A DNA stretch of 9,381 bases. Origin: Clostridiales bacterium (GTDB taxonomy: Bacteria; Bacillota; Clostridia; Monoglobales; Firm-18). The notes under the pieces were generated by a model. The model saw nothing but the letters and a program-made list of their open reading frames with translations, did not search any database and was not told the origin of the DNA. Below, piece by piece: positions 1-7,375 of the stretch (positions are counted from its first letter, which is position 1; the number at the start of each line of letters is the position of its first letter). Made by a program: the position numbers and the translations under genes. The stretch covers positions 1 through 9,381 of the forward strand of contig JAIRSR010000114.1 of NCBI GenBank assembly GCA_031255355.1, in the 5' to 3' direction.

Positions 1-1335
1 GAAAATATGCTCGCGCGGTACGCGGAAAAATACGACGGCAACCCTAACGTCAGCGTGATTGACGTGCGCTCTATCGGCGTTTGGGGGGAGGGGCATATGG
101 GCGATTCCGGCGTTACCGCGACGCGGGAGGCGATCAAGGCGCATATTGATATGTATCCGAAGTACTTCAAAAAAACGCCGATCGTGCTGCAAGACGACAC
201 CCCCGGCTTTAATGACTGGGCGGGGGCGTATGCCGCGGCGTTGGGCTACGGGATGCGCGACGACAGCCTGCCCGGGGACGACAACAACACCATGTGGTGG
301 AGCCCGAACGATTACGCGGAAGCGGAGCCTTTTTGGAGGAACGCGCCCGTGGTGTTAGAGACGTTCCATATGTGGGAGGCGTACCCGCGCGGGGAGTGGA
401 TTTCCGGCGAAACATTCTTGGAATCTATGGAAACCTGGCACGCGAGTTATCTTTCCATTCACCACCATGCCCGCCCCTTTGCGCTTGCGTTCCCCGAATT
501 TATGGAACGCGCCAACCGGCGGTTGGGCTACCGCTTAACGCCGCTGGAAATCGGCTGGGTGGAACACACCGCCGCGCGGGGCAGGGTCAATATGACGTTC
601 AAGTGGCAAAACGGCGGTACCGCGCCGTTTTACAAGGGCGGTTACCCCGCCGTTACACTGCGGGACAAGGACGGCGGCATTATGGGCGTGTTTGTGGATA
701 CCGCCTTTAATTTGCGGGATTTGGAAGTCGGGCCGCCGGACGCGATTCCGTCCGTTACGCGTCAGTTTGATTTGCGCCTGCCTAACGTGCTTCCGGGCGG
801 GGAGTATGATTTGTATTTATCCGTGGGGGACATTGACGGCACGCCGCGTGTGCAGATGCCGATTGCCGACACGCAGCCGGCGGATCGCCGTTACCATATC
901 GGGAAGTTAAACGTCAAGGGCGATTATGACGCGAAACTGCTGCGCGTTGACGGCGCGGGGGAAGTGGTTACGGCGGTTTTGGAAATCAGCGGACACACCG
1001 AAATCCCCGTGACAAACCGCCCTGTTTTGGAGTTTTACAACAATGACGCGCCGAAGTTCGGCGATCAGGAAAATTGGCTGGTAGGCTTTGACGCAAACGC
1101 CTTTGAGAGTGATTGGAACGCGGGGAAACGCGCGGAGTTAAATGAAAACGGCGTGACGACCGTTACCATGAAAGTCCGTATCGGGCGGCATCACTACGGA
1201 AAAACTTATAAGATGAATTTCGGCATGGAGGGCAACGACGAGGAGATTATCCAAGGCGACCAAGGCAGATATACCGCCGTCGGGCTTTTGCGGGTATCCG
1301 AAACAGGGGAAATCAGCCTTGCCGGGGAAGAGTAA
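1..1335 (+). CDS. DUF4832-family surface/secreted protein, 5' end missing
   Basis: The reading frame is open from base 1, and its first codons align with the middle of the paralogue at 2212-5088, so the real start lies left of the window; the ATG at 7 is internal. 444 residues are visible. Residues 1-190 match the second half of a TIM-barrel-like DUF4874/DUF4832 region: GVWGEGH (Glu30), ETFHMWE (Glu120, Glu126) and YLSIHHH are shared with the paralogue. Residues about 190-310 form a beta-sandwich-like module beginning near NGGTAPFYK. Residues about 310-444 form a second beta-rich module ending in a Gly/Asp-rich QGDQGRY segment. The family is uncharacterised but related in fold to glycoside hydrolases of the beta-galactosidase type, so binding or cleavage of a polysaccharide is an inference. 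Export is inferred from the paralogues, because the N-terminus is not seen. It is the first visible gene of a three-gene operon. Confidence 0.85.
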   Translation, partial: ENMLARYAEKYDGNPNVSVIDVRSIGVWGEGHMGDSGVTATREAIKAHIDMYPKYFKKTPIVLQDDTPGFNDWAGAYAAALGYGMRDDSLPGDDNNTMWWSPNDYAEAEPFWRNAPVVLETFHMWEAYPRGEWISGETFLESMETWHASYLSIHHHARPFALAFPEFMERANRRLGYRLTPLEIGWVEHTAARGRVNMTFKWQNGGTAPFYKGGYPAVTLRDKDGGIMGVFVDTAFNLRDLEVGPPDAIPSVTRQFDLRLPNVLPGGEYDLYLSVGDIDGTPRVQMPIADTQPADRRYHIGKLNVKGDYDAKLLRVDGAGEVVTAVLEISGHTEIPVTNRPVLEFYNNDAPKFGDQENWLVGFDANAFESDWNAGKRAELNENGVTTVTMKVRIGRHHYGKTYKMNFGMEGNDEEIIQGDQGRYTAVGLLRVSETGEISLAGEE

Positions 1336-1348
1336 AAAGGAGGAAGTC

Positions 1349-2215
1349 ATGCGTATGAGAAAGATACTTTGCCCTACGGTTGCCGCCGTATGCGGTTTAC
1401 TGACGGTTGCGATTGCCATTACCGCAGGCGGGAGCGCGGAGGAACTCACCCATAGCGGGACGGCGTTTGACGGAACGGTGCAGGTGCGGGGAAGCGTGAA
1501 TTTCGCTGCCCGCTGGACTGCCGCGCGGACGGTGGAGGAGGATTGCTATCCCGCCGTTACGCTAAAGGACGGCGGGGGCTATATCGCGGCGGTGTTTGTG
1601 GACGACGCGTTCAGCCTGAAAGGGGTGGGCGCGTCGGGGAGGAGCCATGCGTGGGTCATGCGTCTGCCGGACGTTTTGCCGGGCGGGAATTACGGCGTGT
1701 ACCTTTCGGCGGGGGACATTACGGGAACGCCGCAAAAGCCTTTGGCGGGCGGGGAAACTCCGTCAGATTTGCGCTACCGTATCGGTGAAATCACCGTGAT
1801 TGGGGATTATGACGTGCACGGCGTTGCCGCTTCCTACGCGTCAGGGACGCTCAGTTTTACACTGCGCTACACGGCGCGGACGCAAATACCGACTGCTTGT
1901 TCCCCTGTGATTGAAATCCACAACGCGGACGGTTGGCAGACAGACCTCAGCAATTTGCGCATGACTTCCGCAATCCCGCCCTATTCCACGGGTTGGAGTA
2001 CCGCGCGGCGCAACGAACTCAACAATACGGGGACGACGCAAATCACGGCAAACGCGTCTGTATCTCAACGGAATTACGGCAAGAGTTATGAAATATACGC
2101 GGGTATGAGCGCTACGGATGAACTATGCTTGCAAGGGGACAGGGGGCGCATGAGTTTGGTCGGCGTGATTGACGTTGCGGCAAACGGCGCGGTTACTGTG
2201 AGGGAGTTGCTATGA
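1349..2215 (+). CDS. Secreted stand-alone copy of the DUF4832 protein C-terminal modules
   Basis: 288 residues. Start ATG 1349 is chosen because AAAGGAGG at 1336-1343 lies 5 bases upstream; the frame is open further left from a TTG at 1319, but that stretch overlaps gene 1 and has no ribosome binding site. The N-terminus is a signal peptide: MRMRK, a hydrophobic core to about residue 26, then likely cleavage near GGSA-EE. The mature part aligns along its length with the last two modules of the upstream protein: YPAVTLKD against YPAVTLRD, RLPDVLPGG against RLPNVLPGG, SAGDITGTP against SVGDIDGTP, and QGDRGR against QGDQGR. The barrel is absent altogether. It therefore looks like a duplication of the gene 1 3' end that acquired a signal peptide. 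It may act as an accessory glycan-binding or partner subunit; no function is known. It starts 13 bases after gene 1 and overlaps gene 3 by ATGA, so co-translation is likely. Confidence 0.88.
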   Translation: MRMRKILCPTVAAVCGLLTVAIAITAGGSAEELTHSGTAFDGTVQVRGSVNFAARWTAARTVEEDCYPAVTLKDGGGYIAAVFVDDAFSLKGVGASGRSHAWVMRLPDVLPGGNYGVYLSAGDITGTPQKPLAGGETPSDLRYRIGEITVIGDYDVHGVAASYASGTLSFTLRYTARTQIPTACSPVIEIHNADGWQTDLSNLRMTSAIPPYSTGWSTARRNELNNTGTTQITANASVSQRNYGKSYEIYAGMSATDELCLQGDRGRMSLVGVIDVAANGAVTVRELL

Positions 2216-5088
2216 TGAAACAAACGATGCGTGTACTTCTGATTACCGCAATCGCGGCGGTGCTGTTGCCGCTTGGCGGCGTTGCCGTCGTTCGGGCGAA
2301 CAGCGTCAACCTGCTCCGCGAGGTTAGCGTTTCCGTCACGGCAAGTACGCCGCCGCAAGACGGCTTCGGTTTATCCTACATGACGGACGGACGCTATGAC
2401 TGGGTGGGACAGGCGTTTGTGGCGAAGCACGGAAGCAGTTGGCTGAACGACGCTTTGGCGGTTGCTCTGCCGCATGAGTTTATTTTTGATTTCGGGCGTA
2501 CTCTGGTCGAGGTATCCGAACTGAACCTCTACGCGTTTTTGGCGCGGGATTACGGTGTGCGCCGCTTTGCGCTGTACTATTACAGCGGCGGCGACTGGGT
2601 ACAGGGGTACGACAGCGGCAGTTTTACGTGGTCTACCCATTCGGACAGCGCGGCGGAACTGAAAACCTTTTCGGCGGCGAACTTCCCGCCCACCACCAAA
2701 ATTAAGTTTGAGGTGACAAGCAAGTACCTCTTTTCCACTTACTACCGCATAGACGAGTTAGAACTGATGGGAAGCGTCGCGGGGACGGAAGTGTGGACGC
2801 CGTCAACGGTGTTTCACCCTTATGTCAGTGCGCCCGCGTCCGCGCCGCCCGCGTTGCCGCCGACGGTATCGGTGATCTACGACAGCGGGGAAGCGGGGGA
2901 GGAGGCGGTCGTATGGGAAGCGGCAGCGTTTGACGGCGCGGGAGTGTACCGCGTCAACGGCGTACTTTCGGCATATCCCGCTGTAGCCGCTTCCTGCTTT
3001 GCGGAAATTTACAGTGAGGAAAACGCCTACCGGGATACGGCGGGGGAAACGGCGGAGTTCTTGCGGCTGTTGGCGGGGAAGGTCTTTCGGGCGGGGGAGG
3101 AATTTCAGCCCGGGGAGCAATTTACGCGCCTTGACGCGGCGCGGGCGGTGTTTTATCTGACGTCGCTTGCGCCTGTGTACGAAACGCCGTATCAAGACGT
3201 AGGGACGGAGGCGTTTTACTACCCCGTCGTCGCGGCGGTTGCCAAAGCGGGGATTTTCGCTTCGGGCGGCGATTTTCGCCCCGACGCGCCCGTGACGGTG
3301 AATCAACTGATTGCAATCTTAAATCAAGCGACGGGGGCGGGGCTTGCGCCGTATTCTGACGCGAACTGTGACAGGGCGGCGGCGGCGCGTCTGGTTGCCG
3401 AGGCGGTTTACGGCGACACGCGCGGCAAGAGGGCGGCGAACTTCACCGACGGCGGCAGAGCGTTGCAAAATCCCGATATGGGCTTCGCGGTGTATTACTA
3501 TGATAACTCTACGCGGATTTATGACGCGGCAGCGCCTAACCACGAACTGTTTACCGACGTTCCCGGGGCGAACACAATCTATTTGCGGCTGCCGTGGAAG
3601 CATATCGAGCCGGAAAAAGGCGTGTTCAATTGGTCGTTTATCGACACGCAAATTCAGCGTTTTGCCGACGTTGGCAAAAGTGTTACAATCGGCATTACCT
3701 GCGCGGAAACAGGGGTGAAATACGCTACGCCGGAGTGGGTGCGCAACGACGGCGCGGACGGCGTTTTGTGGACGGTGGGCGGCGGGCCTACGACGAACGA
3801 GAATAACAGCCTTTGGATGCCGTACTTTGACGACCCTGTGTTTTTGGCGCACTTGGAGGATATGCTGCGGGCGTTGGCGCGGAAGTATGACGGAAGCCCG
3901 CGCGTGGCGGGGGTCGATATTCGTTCTATCGGCGTTTGGGGCGAGGGGCATACGAGTACCTCTCAAGTCGCGGTGAGCGACGCAACCATTCGCACACACC
4001 TTGCCCTGTACGAACGGTATTTTTCGGAAACGCCCGTGTTCACGATAGACGAGCATTTGCGCGGGTCGATTCGGGAGGACGCGGCAAGACGGGGCTTTGG
4101 CTACCGTGACGACAGCCTTGTGGGGAATTATACCGACAACACGTGGTGGCACCCGGAAGATAGTTTTATGGCGGAACCCTTTTGGCGCACCGCTCCGGTG
4201 TTTTTGGAAACGCTCCATATGTTTGAAATCGGCGCGGAGTGGACGGACGGCGCGGACTTGCTGCGGGCAATGGAGGACTACCACGCGTCCTATCTTTCCA
4301 TTCACCATTACGCCAAGGCGTTTTATCAATTCAACAGGGAATTTATGGAAAAGGCGAACGGCAAAATCGGATACCGTCTTTATCCGAAAACCGCCGTATG
4401 GGATCAAACCGTCTTGACGGGCGGCAAACTTTCGCTGACGCTTCGCTGGACAAACGGCGGCACCGCACCGTTTTACAAGGACGGCTGGCCGGTGATTACC
4501 GTGCGGAACGCTGCGGGGGAACCTGTGGCGCGGTTTGAGAAAACGGAGTTTCACCTCGGGGGAATCCTGCCGGGGGAGGAAAAAACGCAGACCGTCGCGG
4601 AAGCACTCCCGCCCGGGTTGGCGGCGGGAACGTATTCCCTTTATGTTGAGGCGACCCGAAGCGGCAACGGCGGCGAGGTTGATTTGCCGCTTCCGCTGAC
4701 CGACGGCGAAAAGCGGTATTACCTCGGCGATTTTGATGTCGCGCCGCCGTCAGAGCCGTTGCTCGCGGAAATCGTCACCGACCCGCGCGAAAGCGGCTAC
4801 TTTGCGGACGGCGCGGGGGCAGTCACCGTATCCATTACATCGGCGGGAGGAACCGCAATCATCGCGGACGCGTATTTGACGGTAAATGACAGCGCGGGGA
4901 CGCTGCTGCTCGCGCAGGCGATGCGCAGCATTGAAATCACAGGAACCGCAGGGGAACCGACGGAACAAAAAGTGTCTTTCGCCTTGCCGGAACTCTATCC
5001 GCCCGGCGGCGAAGTGCGGCTGTACCTGTTTTCCGCACAAGAGGAACTTATGCCGCTCACAAAACGGAAAACGGTTTTGCTACGGTAA
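2212..5088 (+). CDS. Multidomain SLH / DUF4874-DUF4832 cell-surface protein
   Basis: 958 residues. ATG 2212 overlaps the previous stop (ATGA); GAGGGAG at 2200-2206 is 5 bases upstream, and ATG 2215 is an equally possible start. Domains in order: signal peptide 1-29 (cleavage near VRA-NS); discoidin or F5/8-type-C-like carbohydrate-binding module about 30-190; Pro/Ala linker, then an Ig-like module resembling bacterial Ig group 4 about 200-268; SLH repeats about 270-401, of which only the middle one (326-371, with FRPDAPVT) is complete and recognisable; DUF4874-like barrel start about 410-530, with YLRLPWKHIEPEKG; DUF4832 barrel end and sandwich about 530-845, with GVWGEGH (Glu578) and ETLHMFE (Glu666, Glu672); a final Ig-like tail 848-958. 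SLH repeats normally bind pyruvylated secondary cell-wall polymer, so the protein probably sits on the cell surface. Glycosidase or glycan-binding activity is inferred from fold and domain company only. A terminator follows 20 bases after the stop. Confidence 0.92.
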   Translation: MMKQTMRVLLITAIAAVLLPLGGVAVVRANSVNLLREVSVSVTASTPPQDGFGLSYMTDGRYDWVGQAFVAKHGSSWLNDALAVALPHEFIFDFGRTLVEVSELNLYAFLARDYGVRRFALYYYSGGDWVQGYDSGSFTWSTHSDSAAELKTFSAANFPPTTKIKFEVTSKYLFSTYYRIDELELMGSVAGTEVWTPSTVFHPYVSAPASAPPALPPTVSVIYDSGEAGEEAVVWEAAAFDGAGVYRVNGVLSAYPAVAASCFAEIYSEENAYRDTAGETAEFLRLLAGKVFRAGEEFQPGEQFTRLDAARAVFYLTSLAPVYETPYQDVGTEAFYYPVVAAVAKAGIFASGGDFRPDAPVTVNQLIAILNQATGAGLAPYSDANCDRAAAARLVAEAVYGDTRGKRAANFTDGGRALQNPDMGFAVYYYDNSTRIYDAAAPNHELFTDVPGANTIYLRLPWKHIEPEKGVFNWSFIDTQIQRFADVGKSVTIGITCAETGVKYATPEWVRNDGADGVLWTVGGGPTTNENNSLWMPYFDDPVFLAHLEDMLRALARKYDGSPRVAGVDIRSIGVWGEGHTSTSQVAVSDATIRTHLALYERYFSETPVFTIDEHLRGSIREDAARRGFGYRDDSLVGNYTDNTWWHPEDSFMAEPFWRTAPVFLETLHMFEIGAEWTDGADLLRAMEDYHASYLSIHHYAKAFYQFNREFMEKANGKIGYRLYPKTAVWDQTVLTGGKLSLTLRWTNGGTAPFYKDGWPVITVRNAAGEPVARFEKTEFHLGGILPGEEKTQTVAEALPPGLAAGTYSLYVEATRSGNGGEVDLPLPLTDGEKRYYLGDFDVAPPSEPLLAEIVTDPRESGYFADGAGAVTVSITSAGGTAIIADAYLTVNDSAGTLLLAQAMRSIEITGTAGEPTEQKVSFALPELYPPGGEVRLYLFSAQEELMPLTKRKTVLLR

Positions 5089-5107
5089 AGTCTGTTAATG
5101 CGTATCG

Positions 5108-5143
5108 AAAAACCCCCGCAATCCAACGGATCGCGGGGGTTTT
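5108..5143. terminator. Bidirectional rho-independent terminator
   Basis: Two convergent genes end on either side (stops at 5088 and 5154). The arms CCCCCGC (5113-5119) and GCGGGGG (5133-5139) pair perfectly. After one A/C mismatch, ATCC (5121-5124) pairs with GGAT (5128-5131) around a 3-base loop. The flanking A run (5108-5112) and T run (5140-5143) give a U tract to each transcript and can also extend the stem. Confidence 0.93.
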
Positions 5144-5153
5144 GAAATTTTAT

Positions 5154-6194
5154 TTAATCCAAAATATACACCGTTGCTTTACGTCTGCCGAATTTTTTTG
5201 CGTCCTGCAAACTTTCCATAAAGAGGTCTACTTTGTTGCCCTTAATGGAGCCGCCGGTGTCGGCGGCGACGGCGCTTCCGTAGGTCCATGAGCCGTCGGG
5301 AGCCTCGATATACAGGCGGCTTCCGAGGGGAATCACGCTTGGGTCTACGGCGACAACGCCCGCCCTTGTGCTTACGCCGGTGGCGGTTCTGCCTTGGATG
5401 CTGTACGCCGACGCGCTACAGGAAAGCACCGCTTTATAGCGAATCTCGCCGCCGCGTGAAACTACTGTGCCGCTGTTGTACACCACGGCGGTTTTCGGCG
5501 CGGCGGGTGCGCCGTATTCAATCACCTTATCCGTCGCCGCGACCAGCACCGAGGATTTCACCAGACTGCGGCTGACTTCTTTGTCATTCTCATAGTACAC
5601 ATCGTAGGTCTGTTCCACGCGTCCCTCGCTGCCCTCCCGGGCAACCCTCGTTTCGCCCTCTTTGAGCGAAGAGGTTGATTTTTTTGTAATCTTAAAGGGA
5701 ATCGCTTCTTCGACGCAAATCAATTCCTGCCTGGAATGAATCACCTTGATTGTCATGCCCTCAAACACGGCGTCGTCCAATCCCGCGTTCAAAATCGTCC
5801 CGCTGCCGACGGCGATTTCCAGACTGTTCAAAACGTCGGCGACGGTCTTTTTCGCGGTTCGCTTGACGAACTCCTCCTCGCCGTTGACGACGTGGATTAC
5901 TACCGCTCTGTTCACGGTGATTTCCGCGCCGTCGGGAACCGGGTCCGCAAGCGGCGGGCTTACCTCGTCGCCGTCGCGGAGGGCGATCCCCTTTTCGGCA
6001 AGCACCATAGCGGTGGTCGCCTTGTAGGTGGTGAAACGTTCGGAAAAACCGTCGTCGTCCGTCAAACTGACCTGCTTTGATACCGCGTACACCCAACCCG
6101 TGATCGACGTCACGGAAACCGCCGCGCAAAAAACCGCTGTAACGGCGGTGCGCCAAGTGAGGCGCGGTTTTACTTCCTTGCCGAACAAACGCAT
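5154..6194 (-). CDS. yabE: YabE-like cell-wall protein: DUF348 x2, G5, 3D domain
   Basis: 346 residues from ATG 6194, chosen because AGGAGGT at 6199-6205 precedes it by 4 bases; the open frame to 6332 adds 46 residues with no ribosome binding site. Layout: short basic N-terminus, one membrane anchor about 15-38, two DUF348 repeats (about 52-95 and 98-150), a G5 domain (about 153-228), and a C-terminal 3D domain (about 256-346). The three aspartates that name the 3D fold are visible: VDPSVIPLG (Asp284), ADTGG (Asp312) and KVDLFM (Asp323). The 3D domain resembles the catalytic core of MltA lytic transglycosylases, so the likely role is peptidoglycan remodelling outside the membrane, as proposed for YabE/YocH and Sps/Rpf-like proteins. 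No lysozyme-like resuscitation-factor domain is present. It is somewhat shorter than I recall for Bacillus YabE (a little over 400 residues). It lies downstream of rpsI but is separated by a hairpin terminator and has its own ribosome binding site. Confidence 0.9.
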   Translation of the reverse strand: MRLFGKEVKPRLTWRTAVTAVFCAAVSVTSITGWVYAVSKQVSLTDDDGFSERFTTYKATTAMVLAEKGIALRDGDEVSPPLADPVPDGAEITVNRAVVIHVVNGEEEFVKRTAKKTVADVLNSLEIAVGSGTILNAGLDDAVFEGMTIKVIHSRQELICVEEAIPFKITKKSTSSLKEGETRVAREGSEGRVEQTYDVYYENDKEVSRSLVKSSVLVAATDKVIEYGAPAAPKTAVVYNSGTVVSRGGEIRYKAVLSCSASAYSIQGRTATGVSTRAGVVAVDPSVIPLGSRLYIEAPDGSWTYGSAVAADTGGSIKGNKVDLFMESLQDAKKFGRRKATVYILD

Positions 6195-6368
6195 ACTTAC
6201 CTCCTGATTGTTCAAAGCGGTGCGCGAAGTTGCGCCGTTTTTTCCTGCCGCTTTGATTTTTTTGTTCTCCCAGCAATCATTTTTATGTAAGGACCGCGTC
6301 TTTGCTTTGGGGCGTGTTGGAAAATCCCGCAAATCATATACGGTTACTTTCCAAGTATACCCCTTTAG

Positions 6369-6397
6369 AACCTAATGGAGCCTACCGGGTTTGTCAA
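6369..6397 (-). promoter_or_regulatory. Weak candidate promoter for the yabE-like gene
   Basis: On the minus strand a perfect TTGACA (6392-6397) is followed after 17 bases by TAGGTT (6369-6374), which matches only 3 of 6 bases of the -10 consensus. The TTGACA overlaps the T run of the upstream terminator. It would leave a leader of roughly 165 bases before ATG 6194. The -10 is poor, so this is tentative. Confidence 0.3.
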
Positions 6398-6454
6398 AAA
6401 AGTATAAAATCTGCGGCTTGACTTTATTATGTTACGCGCGGAAAGTCAAACCGC
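6396..6454 (-). terminator. Terminator hairpin of the rplM-rpsI operon
   Basis: Arms 6413-6425 and 6442-6454 are complementary over 13 positions. The single C/A mismatch on the plus strand becomes a G-U wobble in minus-strand RNA, so all 13 positions pair only in the rpsI-sense transcript. The 16-base loop is followed on the minus strand by a T-rich stretch ending in TTTTTT (6396-6401). It lies 77 bases beyond the rpsI stop. Confidence 0.7.
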
Positions 6455-6488
6455 TATCATAGTATATCCGAAACACAGCCAAATTATG

Positions 6489-6510
6489 CGGAATTTGGAA
6501 AAAAATTCCG
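6489..6510 (-). repeat. Small inverted repeat just after rpsI
   Basis: CGGAATTT (6489-6496) and AAATTCCG (6503-6510) form a perfect 8-bp stem with a 6-base loop, 20 bases after the rpsI stop. It could be an RNA 3'-end stabiliser or a weak first terminator. No T run follows on the minus strand, so it is probably not the main terminator. Confidence 0.4.
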
Positions 6511-6530
6511 TTTTGCCGCGTTCGTCCGAA

Positions 6531-6923
6531 TTACCTCTTAGAGAACTGCGGCGCGCGTCTTGCCGCCTTTAAGCCGTACTTTTTGCGCTCTTTCATTCGG
6601 GGATCGCGGGTGAGGAACCCGTTCGCTTTCAGCGTCGGGCGGAAACTCTCGTCCGCTTCCAAAAGCGCCCTGGCAATGCCGAGGCGAATCGCCCCCGCCT
6701 GCCCCGTAACGCCGCCGCCCGTAACGGTGGAAACAATGTCGAATTTCCCTACCGTTTGTGTGGCTTCAAGGGGTTGCCGGGTGATGAGTTTTAAGGTTTC
6801 AAGACCAAAAAAATCATCAATATCGCGCTTGTTTATGGTAATCACGCCGGTGCCGGGAATTAGGCGCACCCGCGCGATCGATTTTTTACGTCTGCCTGTG
6901 CCGTAATAAGAAACTGCTGGCAT
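6531..6923 (-). CDS. rpsI: 30S ribosomal protein S9 (uS9)
   Basis: 130 residues, the normal length for bacterial S9. It contains the family signatures YYGTGRRKKSIARVR near the N-terminus, GGGVTGQAGAIRLGIARAL (about residues 69-87), and the basic C-terminal tail KAARRAPQFSKR, which ends in the invariant S-K-R that reaches the ribosomal P site. Start ATG 6923 is preceded by GGAGAGGTGAT in the short gap after rplM. The stop of rplM is only 14 bases upstream, so the pair is one transcription unit, as is typical of bacteria. Identity is not in doubt. Confidence 0.98.
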   Translation of the reverse strand: MPAVSYYGTGRRKKSIARVRLIPGTGVITINKRDIDDFFGLETLKLITRQPLEATQTVGKFDIVSTVTGGGVTGQAGAIRLGIARALLEADESFRPTLKANGFLTRDPRMKERKKYGLKAARRAPQFSKR

Positions 6924-6937
6924 TTATATCACCTCTC

Positions 6938-7375
6938 CTATTTGATTTCACGGTCCCAAGCGACCGGATTCTGCGCTTGATGGTTATGTTCGGCGTTTTT
7001 GTAAACGCGGAGTTTACGAAGCGACGCTCTGCCAAGGCTGTTATGGGGAAGCATACCCCAAACGGCAAGTTCCATTGCCTTATCCGAGCGTGTCGCCATA
7101 AGGTCGCGGTATCTGACCGCCTTGATCCCGCCGACGTATCCGGTGTGACGGTACCACATTTTTTGATCAAGTTTGTTCCCTGTAAGCACCGCCTTATCGG
7201 TGTTGATTACGATTACAAACTCACCGCAATCCGCGTGCGGGGTGTAGGTCGGCTTGTGCTTGCCGCGCAAAATCACTGCGGCGGCGGCGGCGACTCTGCC
7301 GAGCGGCTTGCCTGCGGCGTCAATGACATACCATTGCTTGTCAAGTTCTTTTGATTTCGCCATGAAAGTACTCAT
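6938..7375 (-). CDS. rplM: 50S ribosomal protein L13 (uL13)
   Basis: 145 residues. Visible family blocks are WYVIDAAGKPLGR near the N-terminus, LRGKHKPTYTPHADCG, TGNKLDQKMWYRHTGYVGG, MLPHNSLGR, and the C-terminal LRVYKNAEHNHQAQNP. L13 is an early 23S rRNA-binding assembly protein of the large subunit. Start ATG 7375 (MSTFMAKSKE) is chosen over the longer frame from 7426 because AAGGAGG at 7382-7388 lies 6 bases upstream and the protein begins where known L13 proteins begin. A near-consensus promoter and a structured leader lie upstream, and rpsI follows after 14 bases. Confidence 0.98.
   Translation of the reverse strand: MSTFMAKSKELDKQWYVIDAAGKPLGRVAAAAAVILRGKHKPTYTPHADCGEFVIVINTDKAVLTGNKLDQKMWYRHTGYVGGIKAVRYRDLMATRSDKAMELAVWGMLPHNSLGRASLRKLRVYKNAEHNHQAQNPVAWDREIK

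Larger units (their letters stand above)
6195..6530 (-). other. Intergenic region between rpsI and yabE
   Basis: 336 bases with no gene that I can support. It holds, in minus-strand order after the rpsI stop, an 8-bp AT-rich inverted repeat (6489-6510), a 13-bp terminator hairpin (6413-6454), a possible promoter (6369-6397) and the yabE ribosome binding site (6199-6205). I looked for the conserved core of a c-di-AMP (ydaO-type) riboswitch, which often precedes such cell-wall genes, and did not recognise one. The yabE frame stays open to 6332 but without a translation signal. Confidence 0.6.

Noticed and set aside
1319..1348. TTG start at 1319 for the stand-alone module gene
   Set aside because: It overlaps the end of gene 1 and would put a charged segment (MPGKSKKEEV) before the signal peptide. 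The AAAGGAGG site serves ATG 1349.
3319..4554. 411-codon open frame on the minus strand
   Set aside because: It lies wholly antisense to the well-supported 958-residue surface protein. It has Arg/His/Pro-rich composition typical of an antisense shadow of GC-rich codons, and no recognisable domain.
6195..6332. Longer N-terminus for the yabE-like protein starting at 6332
   Set aside because: There is no ribosome binding site at 6332, whereas AGGAGGT is correctly spaced from ATG 6194. The extra 46 residues are charged and would displace the membrane anchor from its usual N-terminal position.
6195..6530. c-di-AMP (ydaO-type) riboswitch upstream of the yabE-like gene
   Set aside because: Expected from the biology of such wall genes, but I could not recognise the conserved core. 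A cmsearch with the Rfam ydaO-yuaA model would settle it.
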